From the NCBI GenBank assembly GCA_963707695.1, contig CAVPQY010000004.1:558001-622000 (forward strand): a stretch of DNA of 64,000 bases, in the 5' to 3' direction. Below the pieces are notes generated by a model. It was not told the origin of the DNA. It saw nothing but the letters and a program-made list of their open reading frames with translations, and ran no database searches. The stretch comes from JAOPZW01 sp963707695 (GTDB lineage Bacteria; Actinomycetota; Thermoleophilia; Solirubrobacterales; Solirubrobacteraceae). The position numbers and the translations under genes were made by a program. Shown in pieces: positions 33,950 through 42,340 of this stretch (the stretch's first letter is position 1; each line of letters begins with the position of its first letter).

Positions 33950-34888
33950 GTGCCGTCGATCAGCGCCGGGACGGTCGACGAGCGGGCGCTCCTGGCGTCC
34001 GCCCGCGCCGGCGACGAGCGCGCCTTCCGCGCGCTGGTCGATCCCTGCCGCCGGGCGCTCGAGGTCCACTGCTACCGCATGCTGGGCTCGCCGCCCGACG
34101 CCGAGGACGTCGCGGAGGAGACCCTGCTGCGCGCGTGGCGCTCGCTCGACCACCTGGAGCGCGGCTCGCCCGTGGACGGCTGGCTGCTGCGGATCGCCAC
34201 GAACGCCTGCCTGGACGAGCTCGAGCGCCGGCCGCGCAGCCCGGGACCGGGCGTCGAGCCCTACCCCGACGCGCGGCTGCGCGACGCCGGCACGCCGCTG
34301 GCCGACCCGCTCGCCCGGCACGCGGGCGGCGACGGCCTCGACCTCGCGTTCCTCACGGCCGTCCAGCGGCTGCCCGATCGCCAGCGCGCCGTCCTGCTGC
34401 TGCGCGACGTGCTCGGGTGGACGGACGCCGACGTCGCCGCGCTCCTCGGGTCGACCGCCCCGGCCGTCGACGGCGCCCTGGAGCGGGCCCGTGCGGCGGT
34501 CGAGGCTGAGCTCCCCACCGGTCCGCCGGCGCCGGCGGCGACGCGGCGCGAGCTGCAGCGTCGCTGCGTCGAGGCCTGGGGGCGGGCCGACCTCTCCGGC
34601 CTGGTCGACCTCCTGCACCCGGACGCCGTCCTGACGCGGCCCCCGGACGGCGCGGTCGTCGGCGCGGCCGCCGTCGTCGCCTTCGCCGTCGCCGGGTGCG
34701 GCGGGCCGGGGACGCTCGTCCCGAGCGCGACGGCCGCCAACGGCCGGCCGGCCGTGGCGCTGCGCGAGCGCTCCGCCGAGGGCGCCTCCCGCCCGGTCCG
34801 GCTCCTCGTGCTCGACGTGCGGGGCGAGCGGATCGCCGCCGTCCGGCTGTGCCGCGAGCCCCGGGTCCTGGCCGCCTTCGGCGTCTGA
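33950..34888 (+). CDS. ECF sigma factor with degenerate SnoaL-like tail
   Basis: 312 residues from a GTG at 33950. Region 2 holds ALVDPCRRALEVHCYRMLGSPPDAEDVAEETLLRAWRSLD (about 27-66), and region 4 holds LPDRQRAVLLLRDVLGWTDADVAALLGSTAPAVDGALERARAAVE (about 142-186). A C-terminal 110-residue NTF2-like domain (about 198-310) follows, shorter and more variable than in the other sigma factor at 30-31 kb. These two related ECF factors lie within 4 kb and no anti-sigma factor is adjacent. Confidence 0.88.
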   Translation: MPSISAGTVDERALLASARAGDERAFRALVDPCRRALEVHCYRMLGSPPDAEDVAEETLLRAWRSLDHLERGSPVDGWLLRIATNACLDELERRPRSPGPGVEPYPDARLRDAGTPLADPLARHAGGDGLDLAFLTAVQRLPDRQRAVLLLRDVLGWTDADVAALLGSTAPAVDGALERARAAVEAELPTGPPAPAATRRELQRRCVEAWGRADLSGLVDLLHPDAVLTRPPDGAVVGAAAVVAFAVAGCGGPGTLVPSATAANGRPAVALRERSAEGASRPVRLLVLDVRGERIAAVRLCREPRVLAAFGV

Positions 34889-34906
34889 GCCGGCCCGGGC
34901 CGTCAG

Positions 34907-34922
34907 ATCGATACCCCTTGAT
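34907..34922 (+). promoter_or_regulatory. Candidate ArsR operator/promoter
   Basis: ATCGATACCCCTTGAT, an imperfect palindrome with ATCGA/TTGAT arms in the 91-bp gap before the ArsR-type gene, 58 nt upstream of its start. ArsR sites often have ATCAA-N-TTGAT arms. Weak evidence beyond position. Confidence 0.4.
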
Positions 34923-34979
34923 CCGAGCGGCGCCCCGGAGTAGCGTCCGCCCGGTCGGCTCAGACCGGCACCGTTCGAT

Positions 34980-35348
34980 GTGACCGCCCCGCTCCCCACC
35001 CTCCCCGGTCCCGCCGCCGCGGCCTGCGGCCCGCCGTCGACGGGCCTGGACCCGGCGCTCGACGCCGAGCGGCTCGCGGTCGTCGCGAAGGCGCTGTCCG
35101 AGCCGGTGCGCGTCAGCCTGCTCGACGTGCTGCGACGCCACGGTGAGCCCGTGTGCCAGTGCGAGCTCGTGCCGCTCTTCGACCTCCCCCAGTCGACGCT
35201 CTCCCACCACGTCTCGAAGCTGGTCGCGGCCGGGCTCGTCGACGTCGAGCGCCGCCACCGGTGGGCGTTCTACTCCGCGTCCCCCGCCGCCCTGGAGCCG
35301 CTGGGCGCCTGGCTGCGCCCGACGCCCGCTCGCGCGGCCGACCGGTAG
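34980..35348 (+). CDS. arsR: ArsR-family arsenic-type repressor
   Basis: 122 residues from a GTG at 34980. VAKALSEPVRVSLLDVLRRHGEPVCQCELVPLFDLPQSTLSHHVSKLVAAGLV (about 34-86) is a winged helix with the CxC pair (CQCEL) in the position typical of actinobacterial ArsR, where Cys pairs bind As(III). It heads a same-strand cluster with an arsenate-reductase-like gene 2 bp downstream. Start choice: an ATG two bases earlier is out of frame (ATGTGA). Confidence 0.9.
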   Translation: MTAPLPTLPGPAAAACGPPSTGLDPALDAERLAVVAKALSEPVRVSLLDVLRRHGEPVCQCELVPLFDLPQSTLSHHVSKLVAAGLVDVERRHRWAFYSASPAALEPLGAWLRPTPARAADR

Positions 35349-35350
35349 CG

Positions 35351-35755
35351 ATGGCGACCGCGCTCTTCGTCTGCCTCCACAACGCCGGGCGCTCGCAGAT
35401 GAGCGCGGCGCTCTTCGAGCGCGCGGCCGCGGGCCGGCACCGCGCCCTCTCGGCCGGCAGCGAGGCCGACCCCGGCGGGCGCGTGCACCCCGAGGTCGTG
35501 ACCGTCATGCGCGAGGTCGGCGTCGACCTCGCGGCCGCGCGCCCCCAGCGGCTGTCCGACGACCTGGTCGCCGCCGCCGACGTCGTGGTGACGATGGGCT
35601 GCGGCGACGCCTGCCCGTACGTCCCCGGCAAGCGCTACGTCGACTGGGAGCTCGACGACCCCAAGGGCCGCCCGGTCGACGAGGTCCGCGCCACGCGCGA
35701 CGACATCGCCCGGCGCGTCCGCGCGCTCGTGGCGCAGCTCGACGAGGACGGCTGA
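35351..35755 (+). CDS. arsC: Arsenate reductase (low-molecular-weight phosphatase-like)
   Basis: 134 residues. CLHNAGR (residues 8-14) is the CX5R phosphate/arsenate loop with the nucleophilic Cys. GCGDACPYVPGKRYVDWELDDP (about 78-99) carries the further Cys residues and the conserved Asp loop of LMW-PTPase-type ArsC. Reduces As(V) to As(III) with thioredoxin or mycothiol; which one cannot be told from sequence. Starts 2 bp after arsR; 4 bp precede the next gene. No arsenite pump gene (ArsB/ACR3) is found in the window. Confidence 0.92.
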   Translation: MATALFVCLHNAGRSQMSAALFERAAAGRHRALSAGSEADPGGRVHPEVVTVMREVGVDLAAARPQRLSDDLVAAADVVVTMGCGDACPYVPGKRYVDWELDDPKGRPVDEVRATRDDIARRVRALVAQLDEDG

Positions 35756-35759
35756 CGCC

Positions 35760-36074
35760 GTGGCCTCCGACCTCCCGATCGCCTGCTCCCTCGGCCCGGC
35801 CGAGCTGGCCGGGCGCCTGGCCGAGCTGCGCGCCCTGGGCCGCGGCGCGCTCGTGGCGAGCCGGGCCGAGCCGACGCGCGCGCGGCTGCGGTTCGCCGGC
35901 GGCGACGAGGTCCACGCGCGCCTGGCGGCCGTGGTCGCCGCCGAGTCGCGGTGCTGCGCCTTCCTGACGCTGCGCCTGACCCGCGACGGCGGGACGCTGC
36001 TCCTCGACCTCGAGGCACCCGAGGGCGCCGAGCCGGTGCTCGCCGAGCTGGTCGGCACCTTCCGGGCGGGCTGA
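35760..36074 (+). CDS. Small CC-motif protein of arsenic/mercury-type operons
   Basis: 104 residues from a GTG at 35760. SRCCAFLTLRL (about 62-72) contains an adjacent Cys pair in a short alpha/beta protein that ends EGAEPVLAELVGTF. Similar small proteins sit in metal and metalloid resistance clusters, where a thiol-ligand role is assumed but unproven. Overall sequence is RNA-binding-like neither in charge nor motif. Directly follows arsC. Confidence 0.75.
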   Translation: MASDLPIACSLGPAELAGRLAELRALGRGALVASRAEPTRARLRFAGGDEVHARLAAVVAAESRCCAFLTLRLTRDGGTLLLDLEAPEGAEPVLAELVGTFRAG

Positions 36075-36113
36075 CCGACCTCACGCCACGCCGGGCCCGC
36101 GCGTCGAAGGGGC

Positions 36114-36854
36114 ATGAGCGCGACGACGACCACGACCCCCAGCGCGACGCTGTCCGAGCGCGTCGACCGCCTGCCCTGGGGGGATCTGCGTGAGCGGCTC
36201 GACGCCCGCGGCTTCGCCGTGTCGGCACCGGTCCTGGCCGGCCCGGAGTGCGCGGACCTCGCGGGCCTCTTCGACGACGACGGCCGCTTCCGCTCGACCG
36301 TCGAGATGGCCCGCCACCGCTTCGGCGACGGGCGCTACCGCTACTTCGACCATCCGCTCCCCGCCGCGGTCGCCGAGCTGCGCGAGGCCTTCTACCGGCA
36401 CCTGGCGCCGATCGCCAACGACTGGTCGTCGCTGCTCGGCGGGCCGGCGGACGCGTTCCCGGCCGAGCACGCCGCGCTCCTCGAGCGCTGCCGCGCGGCC
36501 GGCCAGACACGCCCGACGCCCCTCGTGCTGCGCTACGGCGAGGGCGACTGGAACGCCCTGCACCAGGACCTCTACGGCGAGGTCGCCTTCCCGTTCCAGG
36601 TCGTGACCGTGCTCTCCGAGCCGGGGGTGGACTTCGACGGCGGGGAGCTCGTCCTGCTCGAGCAGCGCCCGCGCGCTCAGAGCCGGGCGCACGTCGTCGC
36701 CCCGGCGCGCGGCGCGTTCGTCGTCTTCCCGACGCACCACCGGCCGAACGCGGGGAGCCGCGGGCACCACCGCGTCGGCCTCCGGCACGGCGTCAGCACG
36801 ATCCACCGGGGCCGGCGGACGGCGCTGGGGATCATCTTCCACGACGCCCGCTGA
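36114..36854 (+). CDS. 2-oxoglutarate/Fe(II) oxygenase (PF09859-like)
   Basis: 246 residues. HQD (about 144-146 in NALHQDLYGE) and HRVGLRHGVSTIHRGRRTALGIIFHDA (about 219-245) give the HxD...H iron ligands and the 2-oxoglutarate Arg. The RHGVSxIxxGxRxxLGxIFHDA tail is a strong match to the PF09859 oxygenase family, which has been linked to repair or modification of DNA bases. ATG at 36114, 39 bp after the CC-motif gene, same strand. Confidence 0.88.
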   Translation: MSATTTTTPSATLSERVDRLPWGDLRERLDARGFAVSAPVLAGPECADLAGLFDDDGRFRSTVEMARHRFGDGRYRYFDHPLPAAVAELREAFYRHLAPIANDWSSLLGGPADAFPAEHAALLERCRAAGQTRPTPLVLRYGEGDWNALHQDLYGEVAFPFQVVTVLSEPGVDFDGGELVLLEQRPRAQSRAHVVAPARGAFVVFPTHHRPNAGSRGHHRVGLRHGVSTIHRGRRTALGIIFHDAR

Positions 36855-36933
36855 GCCCCGCCGCCCGGACGCGCCTGCCCCGGCGCGCGCGCCGGTTTGC
36901 GCCCCCGGCGCCCGGCTGGTCTCCTACGCGGCC

Positions 36934-37248
36934 ATGCCGCCGCTCGCCGCCGCCCGGGTCCGCCACGCCGTGGTCTTCCGCCTCGTGCACCCGCCGGGGT
37001 CGCCCGAGGAGGCGGACTTCCTGGCCGCCATCGCGGCGCTCGAGCGCATCGACGGCGTCGAGGCCTTCGAGCTGCTGCGCGAGGTCTCCCCGAAGAACGA
37101 CTTCGCCTTCGGGCTGACCATGGAGTTCGCCGACGAGGCCGCCTACCGCGCCTACGACGCCCACCCGGACCACGTCGCGTTCGTCGGCGCGCGCTGGGGC
37201 TCCGAGGTCGCGGACTTCCTCGAGGTCGACACGGTCGCGCTGGACTAG
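36934..37248 (+). CDS. Dabb-type stress-responsive A/B barrel protein
   Basis: 104 residues. RHAVVFRLVHPP near the start and YDAHPDHVAFVGARWGSEVADFLEVDTVAL at the end match the Dabb family, small dimeric ferredoxin-like barrels of uncertain function. ATG at 36934. It ends overlapping the convergent LuxR-type gene by 4 bp. Confidence 0.9.
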   Translation: MPPLAAARVRHAVVFRLVHPPGSPEEADFLAAIAALERIDGVEAFELLREVSPKNDFAFGLTMEFADEAAYRAYDAHPDHVAFVGARWGSEVADFLEVDTVALD

Positions 37249-38399
37249 CCGGCGTCCGCGAAGCCGCCGTCGGCGGTCAGCGGAGCCCGGCGCGTCAGCT
37301 GCGGGAGGTGGTCGTCGAGGAAGATCCGGGCGACGAGCTCCTGCCGCGAGCCGACCCGGGTCTTCTCGAAGAGGCTGCGGACATGGTCCTGGACCGTGTA
37401 GGGCGACAGCACGAGCTCCGTCGCGATCTCGGCGTTGGACAGGCCGCGGGCGAGGAGGATCGCGATCTCCCGCTCCCGCGCGGTGACGCCGTGCGTCTCG
37501 AGGCGGAGGGTCGTCGTCTGCGGGCTCGCCGAGCGCTCGAGCACGATCGCGACCCGGCCGCTCCCGGCCCCCTCGGGGAGCGAGGCGTGCAGCGTGATCC
37601 ACCCCCTCGGGCCCGGGACCGCGACGACGTCGCCGCCCGGGTCGGCCAGGGCGCGGCCGCGGGCGAACGCGGCGAGCGCGACGAGCGCCGTCGGCGGCGT
37701 CTCCTCACCGCCGGCGGCGGCGGGGCTGCGCAGCTCGGCCAGGAGCTCCCGGGCGGGGGCGGTGATGAGCTCGACCCGGTTGGCGGCGTCGAGGACGACC
37801 ATGCCGGGCGACGTGACGTCCTCCGGTCGCCGGGCGGCGTCGAAGCGCAGCGAGGTCCGGATGCCCTCGGCGACGGTCGTCGCGATGCGGGCCAGCGCCT
37901 CGGCGTCCGCGCGCGCGAAGTCCCCCGCCGCCTCCCGCCGGGCGACGTGGACCGCGCCCCACGACCGCCCGCGGCTGACGAACGCCGCCCGCAGCTCGAA
38001 CGGGATGCCCGACGGGGCGAGGACGTCGCGGTAGCGGGCGCTGCGCCGCGGGGTCCCGCGGGTCGCCTCGCTGAGGATCCCGACGGGCACCCGGCGCGTC
38101 GCGAGGCCCGCGAACGAGTTGACGTCCTCGGCCAGGTACTCGGCGGCGACGATGCGGGCTCCTGCCTCCGCCGCGGTCTCGGCCGTGTAGACGCCGGCGC
38201 GGATCAGCTCCTGCGGCGCGTCGCTCGTCATGAGCCGCGTCACGGGGTCGAGCGTGTGCCAGCACATCGCGTCGGCGTCGACGACGCGCCGCAGGCGCGC
38301 CCCCACCTCGTCGAAGTAGTCGTGGCGCGGGAGCCCCCGCCGGCCCACGACCGCGACGTCCTCCGCGAGCCGGTCCAGCTGCCACGGCGGGGCCCCCAT
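37245..38399 (-). CDS. LuxR-family transcriptional regulator with GAF-like sensor
   Basis: 384 residues. The N-terminal 180 residues form a GAF-like domain (DADAMCWHTLDPVTRLM near 42-58). A middle linker follows, then a LuxR/FixJ helix-turn-helix (about 310-370): GVTAREREIAILLARGLSNAEIATELVLSPYTVQDHVRSLFEKTRVGSRQELVARIF. Such proteins are orphan cytoplasmic regulators. The likely start is ATG at 38399; an upstream ATG at 38411 sits right on GGAGG and is less suitable. It flanks the plus-strand cluster convergently. Confidence 0.9.
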   Translation of the reverse strand: MGAPPWQLDRLAEDVAVVGRRGLPRHDYFDEVGARLRRVVDADAMCWHTLDPVTRLMTSDAPQELIRAGVYTAETAAEAGARIVAAEYLAEDVNSFAGLATRRVPVGILSEATRGTPRRSARYRDVLAPSGIPFELRAAFVSRGRSWGAVHVARREAAGDFARADAEALARIATTVAEGIRTSLRFDAARRPEDVTSPGMVVLDAANRVELITAPARELLAELRSPAAAGGEETPPTALVALAAFARGRALADPGGDVVAVPGPRGWITLHASLPEGAGSGRVAIVLERSASPQTTTLRLETHGVTAREREIAILLARGLSNAEIATELVLSPYTVQDHVRSLFEKTRVGSRQELVARIFLDDHLPQLTRRAPLTADGGFADAG

Positions 38400-38494
38400 G
38401 CCGGAGATCATCCTCCGCCGCGGGGCGGGCGGGCAAGCTGAGGCCGCCGAAGATCCCCATATCCGCCCGAGGTCCTGCGGGCCGCGGCCGCCCG

Positions 38495-39904
38495 CTACGG
38501 GCTGGAGATCCTCGGACCGCCCGGCATCCCGGCCCGAGCGGCGGCCAGGATGGCGTCGGCCGACCGCTCCACGTCGGCCCTCGTCGTCTGCCAGCCCACG
38601 ATGGAGACGCGCATCACGGCGCGGCCGCGGAACGTGCTGCCGCCGAGCCAGCACGTCCCGTCCCGCTGGACGGCCTCGATCACCGCGTCCGTGACCGCAT
38701 CGTCGTCGGCGAAGCGCACGAGCACCTGGTTGAGCACGACGTCGTTGAGGACCTCGACGCCGTCGGCCGCGCGCAGGCGGCCCGCCAGGTGCGCGGCGTG
38801 CTCGCACGAGCGGTCGACGAGCTCGGCGACGCCGGACCGGCCGAGGGCGCGCAGCGTCGCGTAGACGGGCACGCCGCGGGCGCGGCGCGACAGCTCGGGC
38901 GTCCAGTCGAAGCCCCAGGGGACGTCGTCCGCGTGGGCGGGGATGTACGCGGACGTGGAGGTCATGGCGGCGCGATGGGCCCCGGCGTCCGCGACGACCG
39001 CGATGCCGCAGTCGTAGGGCACGTTGAGCCACTTGTGCGCGTCGGTGGCCCACGAGTCCGCGCGCTCGACGCCGTCGAGCAGCGCCCGCCGCGACGGGCT
39101 CGCCGCCGCCCACAGGCCGAAGGCGCCGTCGACGTGGCACCACGCGCCGCGGGCGCGGCAGGCCTCCGTGATCGGCCCGAGCGGATCGACGGCGCCGGTG
39201 TTGATCTCCCCCGCCTGCGCGCAGACGATCGTCGGCCCCTCGTGCTCGGCGAGCGCGTCGCGCAGGGCGTCGGGGCGCATCCGCCCCTGGTCGTCGGTCG
39301 AGACGAGGCGCATCCGTCCGGCGCCGAGGCCGAGCATCCGGCACGCGACGGCGATCGTCACGTGCGCCTGCTCGCCGGCGACGACCCGGACCTCCGGGGC
39401 GCCCTGCAGCCCGTCGGCCTCGACGTCCCACCCCGCGTCGCGCAGCACCGCGTGCCGCGCCGCCGCCAGGCAGGTGAAGTTCGCCATCTGGCCGCCGGTG
39501 ACGAAGCCGACGCCGCTGCCCGCCGGCAGCCCGAGCAGCTCGCGCACCCATCCCGCCGCGACCTCCTCCACCACCGACAACGCCGGGGCGACGACGTAGC
39601 CGCCCCCGTTCTGGTCCCACGCCCCCGTCAGCCAGTCGGCGGCGATCCCCACGGGGAGCGCCCCGCCGATCACGAAGCCGAAGAAGCGCGGGCCACCGGT
39701 CGGGACGAGCCCGTCGTCCACGTCGCGCGCGAGCTCCTCGACGACCGTCCCGGGATCCTCCCCCGCCTCGCCCAGCGGCCGCGCGAGCCTGGCCCGCAGC
39801 TCGTCCAGGTCGGCCGTGGCCCCGAAGCGACGGTCGGCCAGCGCGTCCGTGTAGTCGCGGGCCAGGCGCGCCGCGACGTCGAGCACCGAGTAGCGCGGGT
39901 CCAT
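38495..39904 (-). CDS. PLP-dependent amino acid decarboxylase
   Basis: 469 residues of the group II decarboxylase family. FVTGGQMANFTCLAAARH (about 134-151) lies at the phosphate-binding region, CHVDGAFGLWAAA (about 257-269) has the pyridine-nitrogen Asp, and WATDAHKWLNVPYDCG (about 287-302) holds the PLP lysine. The N-terminus PRFFGFVIGGALPVGIAADWLT fits the L-2,4-diaminobutyrate/aromatic decarboxylase branch. Distinct from the shorter PLP protein at 20.2 kb. ATG at 39904. Confidence 0.9.
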   Translation of the reverse strand: MDPRYSVLDVAARLARDYTDALADRRFGATADLDELRARLARPLGEAGEDPGTVVEELARDVDDGLVPTGGPRFFGFVIGGALPVGIAADWLTGAWDQNGGGYVVAPALSVVEEVAAGWVRELLGLPAGSGVGFVTGGQMANFTCLAAARHAVLRDAGWDVEADGLQGAPEVRVVAGEQAHVTIAVACRMLGLGAGRMRLVSTDDQGRMRPDALRDALAEHEGPTIVCAQAGEINTGAVDPLGPITEACRARGAWCHVDGAFGLWAAASPSRRALLDGVERADSWATDAHKWLNVPYDCGIAVVADAGAHRAAMTSTSAYIPAHADDVPWGFDWTPELSRRARGVPVYATLRALGRSGVAELVDRSCEHAAHLAGRLRAADGVEVLNDVVLNQVLVRFADDDAVTDAVIEAVQRDGTCWLGGSTFRGRAVMRVSIVGWQTTRADVERSADAILAAARAGMPGGPRISSP

Positions 39905-39993
39905 GGGCCGTCGACGCTACTAGGCCGGCCCGAGCGCCACCCGGAGCCGCGCGGTCGTGCCCGTCGGGCCGCTGCGCACCTCCAGGCCCCCGC

Positions 39994-41202
39994 CTACTTG
40001 ATCTGGTCGTAGACCTTGAAGAGCGGCAGGTACATCGAGATGACGATGAACCCGACGATGCCGCCGACGAAGACGAGCATGATCGGCTCGAGGATCGAGG
40101 TCAGCGCCTTGACGGCCGCCTCGACCTGCTCCTCGTAGAAGTCCGCGATCTTCGTCAGCATGTGCTCGAGGGCGCCGGTCTCCTCGCCCACGCCGAGCAT
40201 GTGGACGACCATGCCGGGGAAGACCGGTGCCTCCTTGAGGGGCGCCGCGATCGTGCCGCCGCGCTTGACGTTCTCGATGACGTCGGCCATCGCCTCCTCG
40301 ATCACCGTGTTGCCGGCGGTCTTGCCCGTGATCTCCAGGGCCTGGAGGATCGGCACGCCGGCCGTCACGAGCGCGCTGAGCGTCCGCGACCAGCGGGCCA
40401 GGGCGACCTTCTGGACGATGTCGCCGATCTTCATCGGCAGCCGCAGGCGGAACCGGTCCCACTGCCGGCGGCCCTTGTCGCTGGCCTTCCAGCGGCGGAA
40501 CGCCGAGGCGGAGCCGACGGCCACCGCGATGAGCGCCCACCAGTAGGTGGTCATGAGGTGCGACAGCCCGACCGTGAGCTTGGTGATGGCCGGCAGGTCG
40601 CCGCCGAACTGCTTGAAGACCCCGACGAACACCGGGACGATGAAGACCACGAGGCCGGTCAGGACCGCGAAGGCGAAGGTGAGGACGACGATCGGGTAGA
40701 CCATCGCGCTCTTGACCTGGCGGCGCAGGGCGGCGTCGGACTCGAGCTGGTCGGCGACGCGCACGAGGGAGGACTCGAGGATGCCGCCGGTCTCGCCCGC
40801 GCGGGTCATGGCGACGTACAGCGGGTTGAAGACCTTCGGATGGCGCTCCATCGCGTCCGAGAGCGGCAGACCCGCCTCGACGTCCTTGCGGATGCCGACG
40901 AGGACCTCGGTGAGCGCCTTGTTCTCGGTCTGGGACTCGAGCACGTACAGCGCGCGCAGGATCGTCATGCCGGAGCTGACCATCGTGGCCAGCTGCCGGG
41001 TCATGATCGTCAGGTCGTCGGACTTGATCTTGCCGCCGAAGGGCAGCTTGAGCTCCGCGGAGCCCGCCTTGTCCTTGATCTCCAGGACGATGAGGCCGCG
41101 GGACTTGAGCTGGTCCGAGACGCTCTGCTTGCTCTCGGCCTCGACCTGCCCGGTCGCCTTCGCGCCCGAGAGGTCCATCGCCTTGAAGACGTACGTCGCC
41201 AT
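39994..41202 (-). CDS. pilC: Type IV pilus inner-membrane platform protein PilC
   Basis: 402 residues. Two repeated GspF/PilF-type domains (about 65-190 and 265-400) and four main membrane segments. MATYVFKAMDLSGAKATGQVEAES is the standard PilC start, and FPGMVVHMLGVGEETGALEHMLTKIADFYEEQV (about 320-352) is the conserved second-domain core. It forms the membrane platform with which PilB and PilT engage. Starts 4 bp after pilT and is the last gene of this pilus block. Confidence 0.97.
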   Translation of the reverse strand: MATYVFKAMDLSGAKATGQVEAESKQSVSDQLKSRGLIVLEIKDKAGSAELKLPFGGKIKSDDLTIMTRQLATMVSSGMTILRALYVLESQTENKALTEVLVGIRKDVEAGLPLSDAMERHPKVFNPLYVAMTRAGETGGILESSLVRVADQLESDAALRRQVKSAMVYPIVVLTFAFAVLTGLVVFIVPVFVGVFKQFGGDLPAITKLTVGLSHLMTTYWWALIAVAVGSASAFRRWKASDKGRRQWDRFRLRLPMKIGDIVQKVALARWSRTLSALVTAGVPILQALEITGKTAGNTVIEEAMADVIENVKRGGTIAAPLKEAPVFPGMVVHMLGVGEETGALEHMLTKIADFYEEQVEAAVKALTSILEPIMLVFVGGIVGFIVISMYLPLFKVYDQIK

Positions 41203-41206
41203 GGGG

Positions 41207-42292
41207 CTAGGCCGCCACGCCGAGCGTCTCGGCCCCGAGCAGGCGGCGCAGCTCCTCCGGGACGTGGGCGCGCTCCTCCGCCAGGCGGCGGGTGATCTTG
41301 CCGGCGCGGACGAGCTGCGCCAGGGCGGAGTCCATCGTCTGCATGCCCACGTTGGAGCCGGTCTGCATCGCGGAGGGGATCTGGTGCGTCTTGCCCTCGC
41401 GGATGAGGTTGCGCACGGCCGGGGTCGGGACGAGCACCTCGCAGCCGACGACCCGCGACGAGCCGTCGGCGGTCGGCAGCAGCTGCTGGGTCATGACGCC
41501 CTGCAGCGCGACGGACAGCTGCATGCGCACCTGCGACTGCTGGGCCGTCGGGAAGACGTCGATGATCCGGTCGATCGTCTGCGGCGCGCTCTGCGTGTGG
41601 AGCGTCGCGAAGACGAGGTGGCCGGTCTCGGCGGCGGTCAGCGCCGTCGAGATCGTCTCGAGGTCGCGCATCTCGCCGACGAGGATCACGTCGGGGTCCT
41701 GGCGCAGCGCACCCTTGAGCGCCAGGTTGAAGCTCTGCGCGTCCGAGCCGATCTCGCGCTGGTTGACGACGCACTTCTTGTGGCTGTGGAGGAACTCGAT
41801 CGGGTCCTCCACGGTCATGATGTGCTCCTCGCGCGACGCGTTGATCGCGTCGATCATCGCCGCCAGCGACGTCGACTTGCCCGAGCCCGTGGGCCCGGTC
41901 ACGAGGACGAAGCCGCGGGGCTTCTTCGTGAAGTCGTGGACGGCGGTCGGCAGCCCGAGGTCGTCGATCGAGATGATCTCGGCCGGGATGACGCGGAAGG
42001 CGGCGCCGAGGGCCGAGCGCTGGAAGTAGGCGTTGACGCGGAAGCGGGCCACCCCGGGGATCGAGTAGGCGAAGTCGAGCTGCCAGTCGGTCTCGAGCCG
42101 CTGGCGCTGGTCGTTCGTCAGGATCGAGTAGATGATCTCCCGCGTGTCCGACGGCGTCAGCTTGGGGTAGCCGTCGACGGGCGTGAGGCGGCCGCGGACG
42201 CGGACCGACGGGGCGGCGCCCGCCGTGACGTGGAGGTCGCTCGCGCGGCGCGAGATGACCTCCATGAGCAGGTCGGCGAAGTCGAGGTCCAT
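41207..42292 (-). CDS. pilT: Type IV pilus retraction ATPase PilT
   Basis: 361 residues. Walker A GPTGSGKSTS (about 131-140), VEDPIEFLH (Asp box, about 161-169), Walker B DPDVILVGEMRD (about 198-209), and the family AIRxLIREGKTHQI element (about 287-300), which is diagnostic of PilT. It drives pilus retraction and twitching. ATG at 42292. A GTCGATGG element 10 nt upstream with CTCA 17 nt further up suggests its own promoter besides read-through from pilB. Confidence 0.97.
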   Translation of the reverse strand: MDLDFADLLMEVISRRASDLHVTAGAAPSVRVRGRLTPVDGYPKLTPSDTREIIYSILTNDQRQRLETDWQLDFAYSIPGVARFRVNAYFQRSALGAAFRVIPAEIISIDDLGLPTAVHDFTKKPRGFVLVTGPTGSGKSTSLAAMIDAINASREEHIMTVEDPIEFLHSHKKCVVNQREIGSDAQSFNLALKGALRQDPDVILVGEMRDLETISTALTAAETGHLVFATLHTQSAPQTIDRIIDVFPTAQQSQVRMQLSVALQGVMTQQLLPTADGSSRVVGCEVLVPTPAVRNLIREGKTHQIPSAMQTGSNVGMQTMDSALAQLVRAGKITRRLAEERAHVPEELRRLLGAETLGVAA

Positions 42293-42302
42293 GGTGCTCT
42301 CC

Positions 42303-42331
42303 CCATCGACCTCTCGGGCGCGGAGCTTGAG
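42303..42331 (-). promoter_or_regulatory. Candidate FliA/WhiG-class promoter for pilT
   Basis: Minus strand CTCA (4 bases within CTCAAG, 42331-42326), 17-nt spacer, GTCGATGG (42310-42303). The same words CTCAAGCTCCG...CGCCCG and a G(C/T)CGAT(G/T)GGGAG box recur before the gene starting at 52079. The -10-like box is only 10 nt from the ATG, so the transcript would have almost no leader. Confidence 0.4.
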
Positions 42332-42340
42332 CGCGGATCG

